NCBI GenBank assembly: GCA_021018815.1
Contig: JAITYX010000048.1
Location: 2,658,501-2,722,500, forward strand
Direction of reading: 5' to 3'
Origin: Talinum fruticosum
Taxonomy: Eukaryota > Streptophyta > Magnoliopsida > Caryophyllales > Talinaceae
DNA: 64,000 bases
The notes beneath the pieces were generated by a model. That model had not been told where the DNA came from. It saw only the letters and a program-made list of their open reading frames with translations, and made no database searches. Positions 13,182 to 25,410 of the stretch are shown in pieces. Both the position numbers and the translations under genes were made by a program. Positions within the stretch are counted from its first letter, which is position 1; the number at the start of each line of letters is the position of its first letter.

Positions 13182-15789
13182 GAGGTTTAAAAATCACTTG
13201 TGAGCAATAGGATTATGAGGTGTTATGATTTGACCTTTAGGAAAATTATGCGGCTATTAATTCCTCAAGTTGTCGTTTTGGGACTTGTGGATGTAGTATA
13301 GTTAATGTTGGATTGATATATATACTTTTGGGTATGATAGCATAAACGAGGTACATAATGACTCAAGTTCTCGGTGAGTATTCTATATGCTTCTAAGTGT
13401 TGTACCTTTTAATTAAGTTCATACGGTTTGTGACATATGTATCATGAATCCTTTAGGTTGTTTTATGCCTTAATGTATATTGGTTGGACTCCGGTGTGTG
13501 GCCGTTGAACCGTGTACTCCGAGCGTGTGGCCCTTTGAGTGACATTGTGGTTTTTATGCGGGGTTTTAAGGCTTCGAGCCTAGGGCATATACCATATTAC
13601 GGACGGAACTCTGCCGAAATTTTTAGGAAATATCGAATTCTTTTAGAAAAATTCTTTTATTACATTTAAGTTGGAGTTAGAAAGCAAAATTGACATTTGA
13701 ATAAGCCTTGGGAGTCCCTTTAATTGAGGATTTCTCAACCGATGAAACTTTTCGTAGTCGAAGGATAATTTAACATACAATTTGGTATTACTTATTATAT
13801 AAACGCAATGAAAGTATGAGTTAACTAAGTATGTTTATGTTAGAAGTTGTTAGCAATTTGTTTCGAAGGAGAGGGAAAATAAGTTAATTAGGAAAAATTT
13901 ATATTTGTATGTTGCAACGTGTCTCCGATAGAAAGTAATAACGTGCGTGTAAGCTGTAGAGTTGGGCAATGATTGAGGACTTGCCAAATAGACATTAGAA
14001 CCTCCTCCCAACTTGCAGCAAATCCTTAGTGAAACCCAAATTATACCTTTAAAGATTTTCACTGAGTATACCATGGACCCAAACTATTGGAGGAATTTGG
14101 TGACAGAGTTAATAAAAATGATTCCTCCTGAATCCCCTTCTAAGCCTAACAAGTAAGTCGACAGAGTGACTCGTCTTAACCCTAAGACCTATGACGGAAA
14201 AATTGATGAAGCGGAAATAGAGGAAGGGATTAGAGGAATGGAAAAGATATTTGCACTTGAGGAAAAAGAGGTATATGGACATATTATCTAACCGGTGTAG
14301 TAGACATATGGTGAAGCACGATGAAAAACCAATCTCGAGGTTATGAGTTCACTTGGGGAAATGTTTAGAAGAGGTTACAACTAAATTTTACTCAACAAGT
14401 GACAAAAGAAGAAGAGTTTTTAGAGTTAAAAATGGACAACAACATGACGTTAATGCGAGTATGCTAGTAAATTTATGGAGATATCTAGGTTTGCCCCAAG
14501 TTTTGGCGCTATTGATGGGATAAAGATGATAAGATTTAAGGAAGCTTTACCTATTATATTCGGTATCAACTTGTTGGCCAACTTATCAAATATTATTAAG
14601 GGTTGAGCGAGTAAAGAGCGAACTAAGGGCCTTAAATCCCGGAGACTCGAGAGGAAGTGAAACAATACAAGTAAGGGTGTAGTTCAAAAGAAACATGGTA
14701 CTAGTTCGACAAGGGTCACTCATTGATTATTTCGAACCACTGGGGAAATGTTGCCAAACAAATCACACTCGCATCGGGTGGTCGAATGGATAGTAATAAA
14801 TATGTGTGTTATGGTAATCTTGAACAATTAGTAAACATTTTCCCAAGAGGACAGAAAGTCGTAGAGAAGGGAGATGCCAAGCCCTAATGACACCATGTGA
14901 AGGACCGTATCATCTTCCAAACTTGTGGCTGCGAGGACAAGTGTACGTGATGAATAAGAAAGAAGCTATAACTTTAGGAATGACGATTGTCGGTAGTACT
15001 AAACTTAAAGTCTTTTTATGTTTTAATTGATCCCAAGTGCCACCCATTCATTGATATCTACTCAAGTTGCCTCAATTAAATTCGAAGATCATAAAGTCGA
15101 ATAAAGTACCAAAGCGGGTTGCCAAATGAAAAAATGATAAAAAGTCCAATTCTTTAACGGCATGTGCCTACGAGTCATATATGGGGAGTTATTTCTCGTA
15201 GTCTAATTCAATTTGATATGTCGGAATCGGATATAATATTAGAAACGGATTGATTGACAACTCATGAGGTAAACGTAGATTATAAAGGTTATAAGAGTAT
15301 TTTAAAGGGCCAAAAAGGGACAGAAGTGTGCTTTCGGGGTGGAAAAAGTACAAAGGAGTTCCATAATTTCAGTCATGAAAGTTAGTTAATTATTAAGAAA
15401 GGACTACTTAAGGCATTGCTGTTATGTTATTAAGGATAGAAAAGAAGGGACAGATATAAATGTTACACTCGTAGTATGTGATTTTTAGATGTATTTCTTA
15501 AAAAAAAAAAAAAAAAGAAAGAAAGAAAGGTTACATTGTCTACCCCCTCAAAGGGGATTGAGTTTGAGGTTGAACAAATTCCTAACGTATAATTCATTCT
15601 CAAAGCACCATATAGGATGGCCCCAATGAAACTCAAAGGGTTGAAAGCCAGCCTGATGAATTACTACAAGAAGGATTTACTAGGCCAAGTGTGTCAAGTT
15701 GGAGAACTTCAGTCTTGTTGTGAAGGAGAAGAATGATACTTGGAGACTCTATATAGATTATACGGAGCTAAACAAGATATGCCCTTCCC

Positions 15790-16815
15790 TAGAATAAGCA
15801 TCCTTAACCCCAAATTAATGATTTGTTTTAGCAACTTTAAGGGGTTGATGTGTTTTATCAACTTGGAATTAAACAGAAAGATACTCCTAAACTACGTTTA
15901 GAACCAAATATGGACATCATGAATTTAAGGTGATTCTATGTGGACTTACCAATACACCTACTGCATCCATGAATTTCACAAATGGAGCTTTTAGGCGTTA
16001 TTTAGATAATTTGAGATAGTAGTGTTGATGATATTCTTACATACTCTAAAGATAAAAGAGAACATGTCGAGTATATGAGAATAGCACTACAAGTATTAAG
16101 AGAACATCAATCGCTTGCCAAATTACAAGAGCCTAAATTCGGCCGAGAGGAAGAGACAATTTTTGGCATGTTGTTTCCAAAGAAGAGATTAAGGTTGATC
16201 CTCATAAGGTAAACTCAGTAACGGAATGATCCGGACCAACTAATGTTAGGTAAATGAGGAGTGTTCTTGGGTTAGCAAATTACTACAAGAGGTTTGTCGA
16301 GAATAAGTATCCGCTACCCCAAATTGACGATTTGATGATCAGATACAAGGAGTTAGCATATTTTACCAACTTGAAATTAAACAGGAAGATATTCCCAAAA
16401 CTGCCCTTAGAATTAAATATGGACTTTACGAATTTACGGCAATGTGCGGAGGATTTACCAATGTACCGGTTGCATTCATGGATCTCATGAAAAGAATTTT
16501 TGAGGACTTATCTAGATAAATTTATGGTGGTGGTTCTTGATAATATTCTTATATATATTCTAAGGGTAAGAAAGAATATGACGAGCGAGTTGTGAATAGT
16601 GCTATAAATCTTGAAAGAACATCGATTGTATGCTAAATGGCAAAAAGGTGAGTGTTGGTCGAAGAAGTGACATTTATGGGGCATAATGTTTCTAAGGAAG
16701 GGATTAAGGTCAACTCTTATAAGATAAAAGGTAGTGACTGAGTACCAAGGGTACAAAAGTAAAGAGTTTCCTCGAGTTAACAGGGTAATACAAAGGGTTT
16801 CTACATGATTTTTCA
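15790..16815 (+). repeat. Tandem duplication of the RT palm region
   Basis: The reverse transcriptase segment around 15790-16290 recurs at 16300-16815. Each copy holds a [12 protein letters not shown] start, an [16 protein letters not shown] block, a fingers/palm stretch (second copy: [18 protein letters not shown]) and an IKV-type C-terminal block. The first copy runs into RSVLGLANYYKRFVE, normally downstream of RT, and then the second copy begins. The copies differ at many positions, so the duplication is old or came from template switching between diverged relatives. Confidence 0.6.
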
Positions 16816-16886
16816 AAAACACTCGTCACCCCTAATGATTTTGCCAAAGAATACAACCTAATTTGAGTGACCGAATAAATGTGAAG

Positions 16887-17250
16887 AGACACTTTGGATT
16901 GAAAGTGTTACCCATAACCCAAATTCTTATCTTACTCATGGAAGGTAAAAATTATAGCAGCTATAGTAAGGCGTTTAAAAATGGATTGGGATGCATATTA
17001 ATACAGGACGACAAGGTCATAGCTTATGCATCTCAACAACTCAAACCATGTGAAAAGACTTATCCTACTCATGAATTGGAGTAGGCTGTTGTTGTTTTGC
17101 TTTAAATATTTGGAGACATTACTTGTATAGGGTAACATGTAAGATTTATATTGATCATCGAGTTTGAAGTACATTTTTACCCAAAAGAAGATCATCCGGA
17201 GGCAATGCTGCTAGTGGAATTACTTAAGGATTATGACTTACAAATATAAT
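16887..17250 (+). pseudogene. RNase H domain remnant of element A
   Basis: Reads as KAFKNGLGCILIQDDKVI, then [20 protein letters not shown], the characteristic Ty3/gypsy RNase H start. It is followed in shifted frames by the IWRHYL-like and DHRSL-like blocks. The usual aspartate of the YSDAS motif is altered (YSKAF). Confidence 0.7.
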
Positions 17251-17499
17251 ATTACTTAGTAAAAGTAAATATAGTGGCAATTGCGTGGGGTATGGAGACA
17301 AATCACGGTTTGAGTGTAATAATGACAACTTAGCTCGTGGTTGTACGAGATCCCCGCAATATAAATATTGAGTTAATATCACATGGAAAAATGAATGGGT
17401 TCCTAGCAGCGATAGGGGTATAATATATAATAACAAAGAAAATTCAATTAGGCCAAAACGATGATGTCGGGATGGAAACGACTAAGAAAAATATTAAAA

Positions 17500-18360
17500 G
17501 GAAAAATTTCTCCTGGTATCAAGAAATACACGAGGATGAAACCTTTCAGTTTTGTGTACCGAAGAAAGAGGAATTGAAAAGGAAAATTCTTAGGGAAGCA
17601 CATAATACACGATATTGGGTGCATCTAGGAGGAACAAGTTGTATAAAGATTTGAAACAATGTTTTGGTGGAATAATATGAAGAGGATATTACAGAATATG
17701 TAGATAAGTGTTCCAATTATCAAATGGTTAAACCCGAACGTTGGAGAGTATAATATGAAAAGAGGTATCAATGTTCCGTGGTGAATTGAGATCTTTGGAG
17801 ATTTCTACATGGAGATGAGATTCAATTTCAATGAACGTTGCCATAAGATTACCTATTATTGCTTCAACGAAAAATGTTTGAGCGATTGTTGATCAACTTA
17901 TGAAATCTGCGGATTTTGTACCAACACATGACATATAGAATGTAGAGATACTGACACACTTATACACCAAAGAAGTCGTTAGGTTACATGGGAATACCTA
18001 AGAACATTATATCCGATAGCGATAACAGGCTTCAAATGTGTTTTTGGTAAGCTCTATAGCAACCTTTTGCCACCAAACTCAGTGTTATACTGACTAGGAA
18101 CAGTAAGGCCCACTAAAAGAGATAATTAAATATGAGAAGATATACCGAGAGCACGTACATTCGACTTTTAAGGAAAATGGGAAACTGATTTATCTTTGGT
18201 GGACTTCTCCTATAATACAATTATCAAGTCATCGCTAAAATCACTCCATTTGAAGCATTATATTGAAGGATATGCAGAATCTCATTGTGTTGGAATGAGT
18301 TGAATGACGCATTGACTATAGGCCCGAGTTGACCTAAGGAACAACTAAAAAGGGTGGCAA
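17500..18360 (+). pseudogene. Integrase remnant of element A
   Basis: A zinc-binding (H2C2) type segment reads ILREAHNTRYWVHLGGT followed by a WWNNMKR block. The integrase core continues from about 17770 with stops and frame changes. A recognisable FGDFYMEMR-like piece and a later region resembling the core C-terminal half are present. Non-functional as read. Confidence 0.6.
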
Positions 18361-18755
18361 GATTTAAGACCATATCAAGGAAACTTAAAGCGACAAACGA
18401 GCTATATAGATAAAAGTGCTTTTGAAAGTGTGTCCCCACTGGAAAGGGGGTCAAAGATTCAAAGTTAAGGAAAGATCAAGTCCTGGATATATTAGGACAT
18501 ATCGGATTATAAAGAAGTTCGATCCAATATCCCATATATATAGCAATGCCATCCGAACTCGAACATGAAAGTAATGTCTTTCATATCTAACCGCTCGGAC
18601 GATATATACCAGGCCATAATATTGTGAGAGAACTAATAGAAATTACTGAAAATTTAATATATGAAGAGTTTCAGTATAGATATTGGATTATGTGGTCAAG
18701 AAACTCCGTAATAAAACCCTATTGTCGAAAGTGCAAGTTTCGAGGACGAAAGTTA

Positions 18756-18771
18756 TTTTTAGGGGGACGAC
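18756..18771 (+). promoter_or_regulatory. Polypurine tract of element A
   Basis: TTTTTAGGGGGACGA lies directly before the 3' LTR start, the expected place and form for the plus-strand primer of a Ty3/gypsy element. Confidence 0.75.
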
Positions 18772-21530
18772 CGTAACAACCCGACCCTAAATCACATTAT
18801 TTAACTTATTAATTATGAGATTTATATAATTGAGCGCGTGCACTTCAATTCCCTATTTAAATTATTTTTATGTATACGTGTTATGCAGCTCGAGCAACGA
18901 AGTGGCCTTAATAAAAACCTCATAACAATGATTATAAATTACACATATGTAAACTTCAAAAATTACATGAGTTGGCATATAATTACAAGGTCGCTAATAT
19001 TACTTTTCGAGCGAACAATTATATTTATAAATTGTAAACATCGTCACTAAAATTTAACAAAATTTAAAAGTAACAAAAATAACAAATAAATAAATGAATA
19101 CATAAAAATAAACATAAAAAAATAATAATAAACATAAAAATAAAAAAATAATGAATTGATCAGATTTTTTAGAAAAATCTAGAATTGGATTAATCTGGAA
19201 ACTGAAAAAAAAAAGAGACGGTTAAGATCAAATTAATCGGGCAATGCAATTTCAATTTCCTCTGTTCCTCCCGTTCCTCTGCTCCTCTCTCCTCTCGCTC
19301 TTCCTGTCTCTCTGCCCCTCCCTTCCTCCCCTGCTACCTCTTCCTCGCGGCACCTTCTCCGGCCAGCACAGCGAGCGACGCCGGCGGGAGACCGGCGCCG
19401 GCCGTCCCTCATCCCTCTCTCGTCTCGCTTTCTCCCTCTCGCCGTCTCTCTCTTCCTCCCGCTAGGCGCTGCGGGACTCCTCTGCCGCGGCCACCTGACG
19501 GCCAACCACCAGCCGCAGCGACCGCCGGAGTTCGTCGCCGCCTCCGCCAAGTGGTTGCCGGTGCAGCTGCCGACCACCACCACCCCCTGCTCGACCTCCT
19601 CGACTTCTCCTCTTCGAATCTGAAGGTAAACACGCTAAACCCTAAATTATCAAGTTTTTGATTTATTTAGGCAATTGTAACTATAAATTAAAGCATATGA
19701 CTTAGAAGTATGTGTTGGGTGAATTTGAAGATCGATTTTGAAAAATTCGAATTGGTGTGGATGGTGGAGTTGTGGCTTTGATGGATTGATTATGTATAAA
19801 TGCAAAGGAATGTAATTGCTATTGAGAAATTATAATTTAGAGAATGGAACTAGGGATGTTTTGTTATATAAGGGAGAAATTGGATGGGTTTTGATATTTT
19901 GAGGAATAACTAAACCGAGCAAACGTAGGGCGAGTATATGTATAAGTGGAACTAGCTAATGTGTAAGTGCAGAGGGGCGAGAGAATAGTTCAAATATTAA
20001 GCATGCCTAATTGTGATTGCGAATGTGAATTTTGTGGTGAAAATAATGCTCATGACCTTAAGTTGGTATATGTGTGAATTTTGAGCAATTTGGTTAATTG
20101 TGAAGCCTTCCTATGGAAAGGCATTGGTAGATTAAGTAATCACTAACTATGGGTTGAATTCGATGAAACAAGGAGTAAAGAAGTTACGTTAGGAATAAGG
20201 ATCGAAAGATAAGTTGGCCTTGGCAAACTAATCGAATTAGTTGCATCTAATAATAACAATAACAACGATAATAATAATAATAACAACATTAAATGTTTAG
20301 GTACTTGTATATATGTATTTTCATTTCCTTGATTTGAATCCATAACGCATTACATCGTGTGAATATCATTGCTTGATCTAATCAACTACTTTAACGAGTA
20401 CATGCTCAATTAAGATCTAAACGGAATTAGCGCAAGGGAGTTGAGTAACAAAAATCTTAGTAAATCGATTACTTAATAAATAAAGAAAATGAATCAAATT
20501 GCCAACGATTATACGAATTCAAGTATTAAAACTCAAGAAAAACATTATTAACAAGGGGAATCTATTTGAAACAGAACGGAGGCCACTTCGGTTGTCGGAT
20601 AGCTGGTAACTTAAAATTTTATAAAAGGGGAGAAATAAACATCCTCGGTTTAGGTACGTGCATTGCCTATGCCCTTCGAAAATTCACATGTTTCATCAAA
20701 TCTCAACATTTCTCATATATGCAATTAATAATGAATCATTTACAAGGCAAGTTTTGTCACCTAATTAAGTGGTCCCCGCCCAATTATCAATTACCAACGG
20801 CTTAGGCCCGCCAATTATACCGCGCGGCGTCAACTCGGGTTATCGATCGGCCCGAGGGTGACACCTGTTCAATGATCGTATCAATTACCAAGGGGTTCCA
20901 CTTCCGGATAATAACCGAGCAAGCAATTTTACTTATATTCTCTCCCCCGATTTCAAACTAAAATGAATTGAAATGCGCGCGCTCAATCAAAATATTCTTC
21001 AAGTTATTTTACAGTGCAGGAATGTTCGTACTGAGTTTCGACTCACTCTTCCAAATATTTTACTGTTTTTGTTTTAGGAAGAAGCATTGGTGAACAATCA
21101 ACCACTTACTAAGTCCGACAAAGGCAAACCCTAGCCAGCCACGTGGCATTCGCAAATCTGAAGGTACATAGACGCTCACGGTGATTTTACCTTCAACCAG
21201 GGTTAGGTATGGCCTTGTGAATTGTTGTACGTTGTATATTATTCTCGTAGATTAGACAAAAGTCTAGGTTGTATAAATATTATGTTGCTAAACCGATAGA
21301 ACTGTATTTTGGGATGATTTAGCTACTTGGGTAGTAAGTAGTTACTCTTAACAGGATCATTGGGAATATAACAGTGGATGCACAAATTGTAGTTCATTTC
21401 ATTTCAATTATTGAGCCTTGTCCTATTTTTAGGATGGCGGTAACGTCTTCGATCGTTACCTTCCGCTGCGACCTTACGTAATAGTCTCTAATGAATGGAT
21501 TATTAAGTAATGGTGATTGGGGGCGTTACA
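18772..21530 (+). repeat. 3' LTR of element A
   Basis: 2759 bp, starting CGTAACAACCCGACCC and ending GGGGGCGTTACA, followed by target duplication agaac. It is uninterrupted and preserves the empty site for element B. Relative to the 5' LTR it has an extra ~90 bp AT-rich block near 19115-19210, a few substitutions and many isolated 1-base indels in the GC-rich part (19244-19640). Confidence 0.88.
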
Positions 21531-21535
21531 AGAAC

Positions 21536-24500
21536 TATTTTAGAACCGAATCAACTTTAAACAAGGTGGTGCAACCACCTACACTTTCTTTCCAAGTACT
21601 TTCGGCTTCTAAATATCCTTTCGGGGCTTTAGACAATTGAATTAGCACCTGAAAGTTTTCTTTCGGGGTGCATCCCTTGACTCGGACTTGTGGGACCTAT
21701 TTGTAGTCAAACTCTTGGAAGGCTCCGCTTTCCTCGTTAGGAAAGAATCAACTTCACTGGTTGATGGGCATCTTGATACGCAAGAACCCCGTGGCTTGAT
21801 ACGCACGACTACCTCCTTTCTCCGATCTAAACAATCCTTAGCCCAAAATTCATTCAAAATCAAAGTGATCACAATCGCATATCAAACTTGGTTTCTAAAC
21901 CATAATCTCAAACTAGTTTAACATCATAGAAGGCATGGTACCACGTGTCATCCTTCTAAATTCACTTTCTCAAATCAGTTCTACTTCTTTAGAATATATT
22001 TCAAGAAAAGCGATTATCAAGAATCATGCTCAAGTATTATTTCTCGTAAACATTTGAACTCTTTTCAAAACTAACTTTGAACGTTCTTCAGGATCAAGTT
22101 AGTTGGTACATCAAACGTCTCTATATTAAGATTCAGCATTCCAAGCTAGCATATTAACTCAAGGATTCACCCGAGTATTTAGCATCTACTCATTTTTATC
22201 CACATTCTACTCAAACAAGGATCTCTCATTCCTATACACGTAATTCTCGCGTCGCTCCGTTTTCAAAAGTCACAATACATCACTATAGATACATACCCTC
22301 GTGACACTCCAAATTCCCATTCCTTCTCTAACTTCAACATTCATTCTTCCTTAGCTCAAGTCAATTTCAAGCATAATGAACTCGGGGACTAAAACTCCTC
22401 TAAGCCATAATAACCACAAGCCGTAACACCATGGATAATCACAATAAATTATAACTTAGCCCCAAATTGCCACAATTGCCGTATTTGGCTCGATCTCTCA
22501 TACTGTATCTCCCTAACCATTAATTTGGGTGATACAAATTCCAATAATCACAATTAGTTACGATCTTAACCCAAGAAGCTCGACTTATCACAAATTATCA
22601 TGCTTGCCTCAATTTCTCACATTTTGTCTCCATATCATTAACCAAATCTTCCTCGCTCATACTCAACTATATAGCTCTTAATTTCATTTCACCATTCAAA
22701 TTCCTTTAGTTCCACTTATCTTCAAGTTTAGTTTAATCTCAAGGATTCAGGTATATCTCCAACCTAATTTAACCCAACAACTATTTTCCACTTCCATACC
22801 TCAATTATGCATCGGTCAAGATGAACTAATACTCCCCTTTTTATACTCTAAATCATCTGTTTCCCAATGTGAATAGTCACCTTCCAACCGAGAGGATTCA
22901 AGAAGTCTCTAAGGCCTAATTAACTCATAATTCACACCTAAATAACAACTTCTTCATCCTTAATTTCTAATTGAAACTTCCATAATACTCCTTAGACCTA
23001 AGCAACCGAACTCCATCCCAATGTTTAGGTTCCCGATTAAGCCTTAACAATTCAATCAAACTCTCTCATGTCCTAAATCAATTCTAACTACTTCCTAAAT
23101 TCATTCTATAGCACAAACATTCATATTCACAACAAAATTCAATTAGGTTTCGAAATTATTATTAATTTAAAATATAAGACTAACCACCTCGAATTCTATG
23201 ATTTGGGCAATTGATTTGAGGGTGTTTTCCTCCTTCCTCTTCCTCCTTACTCTCGGGTTCTAGTCCCCAGGCATCCCTTTTGCTTTCATTCGCTCTGTTT
23301 AGTCTCCAGCTTCTAGGCCTCTCACTCTCCTTCACTTCCTGCTCACCGCTTCTTGCTCATCGTTGCCTTCTCCGCTTATCGCTGCTGCAATTCCTCTTCC
23401 TCTCTCAATCAATTGCTCTCGCTTTCTTTACTTCCCCGTGACTCTTATTCGTTCACCGGTTCTCGCTCGTCCGCCGTTCACTTTCTGCTCGCCGGGTGCT
23501 ACTTCTTTGCTCATCGATCGTCGCCGTTCAACCGTGCCATCGGCCTCTTCTTCCTCTCTTGTTCTCGCTCGGTTCTCGCTTGCTTAGCTCTCTAGCTCTC
23601 TCGCCTCTTTCGGTCTATTCCTCTTCTTCGTGTGTTTGCTCTTGCTTCCCCGTCCGTCACTCTCGTTTTCCCTTTCTTTGCTCCGCTCGGGCCTCCCGAG
23701 CCCTCACTCTCCCTCTATCCTCTATGTTCTGTCCCCCTTCTTTTGGTCTCCTTTTTCCCTTTCTGTTCTATGTAGGGATGGCACCGGGCGGGTTTTCCCT
23801 AACCCCGTCTGGGCGGGGCGGGGCGAGGGCGGAGGGAAGAAGTTAGTCCTCGGGCGGGGACGGGGAAATTTTCCCCGTCCCCGTCCCCGTCCTCGTTACC
23901 CGAACGGGAATTTTTCCTGCCCCGTCCCCGTTTCCCCGCCCGAAATTACATTTATATCCCTAATTTTTAGGGTTAATTATGAATATTTGGGGGCGAAAGG
24001 TAATTATAATAGAGAAACCCTAGAGTATTTAAACTCTCTAACTCTCCACCTCCCTTTTCACTTTCTCACTCGTGGCTTTCTCTTTCCTCCGGTATGCTCT
24101 CTCTCTCCTCTCCTCTCGCCATCTCCCTCTCCCTCTCGGCCCTCTCTCGTCGGCCCCCTCGCCGTCTCTCTCTCCTCTCGGGTATGCTCTCTCTCTCTCC
24201 CCTCTCGCCGTCTCCCTCTCCCTCTTGGCCCCCTCTCACCGTCTCCCTCTCGCCATCTCCCTCTCGGCCCCCTCTCGCCGTCTCCCTCTCGGCCCCTCTC
24301 GCGTGCTCTCTCGCCATCTCCCTCTCGCTTTCTCCCTCTCACCGTGGTCTCTCTCCTCTCCCCTCGCCTTGGTCTCTCTCTCCTTGGTGGAGGCGGGAAG
24401 CGGGGCCCGGTGGAGATTGGGTACCCGGCGGGGTCGGGGCGGGGGCAAAACTATCCCCGCAGCGGGGACGGGGCGAGGGCGGGGCGGAGGGAGGAGCGGG

Positions 24501-24582
24501 ATGGGGGCGGAGGGGTGTCCCTCCGACCCCGACCCGCCCCGTTGCCATCCCTAGTTCTATGCCCCCTCTCGACTCTTTTTTC

Positions 24583-24619
<37 letters not shown>

Positions 24620-25083
24620 GTGCTGCGTGGCTTTCCCAGAAAACCCCAAGCACATTCCTCTTCCACTAATCCCCAATCTGACTTGCCCACCAATTCACCT
24701 TCAATGTCCCCTTATCCTAATCTCCTACTAACACATAATTGCCCCTTTTCTTTCTTTTTTTGTTGATAATTATTTAACATTAACCCTAGCTCCAAATTAC
24801 TTATCTTTAATTAGGCATAACATTAGGTTAAGTTATAATAGGTAATAAAATTTAACTTCCGACTATCATGCGTCTTATACTTTGGACCCGGACGGCAAGT
24901 TAGAGAGAAAGGTAGTATATTTTACTAATTAAGGTTAGGCAAACAAATAATAATTCTCTTACGTAAATCATGAATACATATATCTACATATATATTTTAG
25001 TTATTCGACCTACTTCATTTAATTAAAACTAATTAATTAATTTAACTCATATAACCACCTCAAATAAAATTACGGGTATTACA
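21536..25083 (-). mobile_element. Element C, right part
   Basis: The continuation of element C after the insertion of A. It ends ACGGGTATTACA at 25083, an LTR-type end. A GC/CT-rich block (23220-24700) lies near this end, the position of the GC-rich block near the start of the LTR in A, so the element reads on the minus strand. No polymerase domains are recognised in 21536-23200. It contains hAT element E1. Confidence 0.5.
23773..24553. mobile_element. hAT-like element E1 with (CGGGGA)-type arrays
   Basis: Ends are TAGGGATGGCACCGGG and CCCGTTGCCATCCCTA (inverted), flanked by a perfect 8-bp duplication gttctatg (23765-23772, 24554-24561). Subterminal regions are degenerate GGGGACGGGG-type arrays. 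The centre (23945-24100) looks like a plant core promoter and leader: AAACCCTAG telo-box, TATTTAAA and a CT-rich tract. No transposase, so non-autonomous. A 378-residue open frame across this region is compositional. Confidence 0.85.
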
Positions 25084-25117
25084 TTTCAGTAGTAATAAGT
25101 TTGTTCCGGACGTGAAG

Positions 25118-25410
25118 AAATGGAGAGACTTTAAACCTTTTTTCTACCCTTAAATCATCAATTTGCTTGAAAGCTTCCACTCTCTTCTTGTCCAAAATTT
25201 CGTTCTTATTCACAAGCTCATCCTTTTCTTGGTTGATTCTCATCACTTGTTCAAAAGAAGGTTAATGCCCATTTTGAACAAGTCACAAGAATCATCCAAG
25301 AAAAGGATGCGCATGTGAAGAAGAACAAAATTCTAGACATGAAAAGAGTGGAAGCGTTGAAGTAAATTGAGGATTTAAGGGAAGAAAAAGGTTTAAAGTC
25401 TCTCCATTTT
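25118..25410. repeat. Inverted duplication, ~140-bp arms with a 14-nt loop
   Basis: The arm 25118-25256 is repeated in reverse complement at 25271-25410, with roughly 88% identity by eye. The arms start and end with AAATGGAGAGACTTTAAACC and its complement. Read on the plus strand, the second arm encodes a coiled-coil-like stretch (EQVTRIIQEKDAHVKKNK), so the arms look copied from a coding exon. RNA from either strand would fold into a long imperfect hairpin of the kind proposed as the origin of young MIRNA or hairpin-siRNA loci. Expression cannot be judged here. Confidence 0.75.

Larger units (their letters stand above)
14073..18755 (+). pseudogene. Degenerate gag-pol of element A
   Basis: A Met codon at 14073 opens MDPNYWRNLVTELIKM, and a gag-like stretch follows around 14170-14280 (RLNPKTYDGKIDEAEIEE). 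A poor zinc-knuckle-like and protease-like area follows (14800-15100). Reverse transcriptase begins near 15590 (PYRMAPMKLKGLK), and part of it occurs twice. RNase H lies at about 16887-17250 and integrase at 17500-18360. Stops and frame changes occur in every domain, so no polyprotein can be made from this copy as read. No convincing chromodomain was found at the C-terminal end (18360-18755). Confidence 0.8.
6521..21530 (+). mobile_element. Element A: full-length nested Ty3/gypsy retrotransposon
   Basis: Two long direct repeats (6521-13164 and 18772-21530) bracket an internal region with a primer-binding site, gag-pol remnants and a polypurine tract. The flanks carry a 5-bp target duplication, agaac (6516-6520 and 21531-21535). 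LTR ends are TATAACAACCC (from TGTAACA) and GGGGGCGTTACA. Domain order RT, RNase H, integrase identifies Ty3/gypsy (Metaviridae-type). It sits inside element C, and its 5' LTR is interrupted by element B. The coding region is badly decayed although the LTRs are very alike. Confidence 0.88.

Noticed and set aside
21642..21921. Opposing 76- and 77-codon frames
   Set aside because: They are in the body of element C, overlap on opposite strands, and carry no recognisable domain.
23630..24766. The longest open frame in the window (378 codons, Ser/Leu/Pro/Arg-rich), plus overlapping frames on both strands
   Set aside because: It runs through CT-rich LTR sequence and the whole of hAT element E1. 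Open frames on several phases and both strands follow from composition, and there is no domain.
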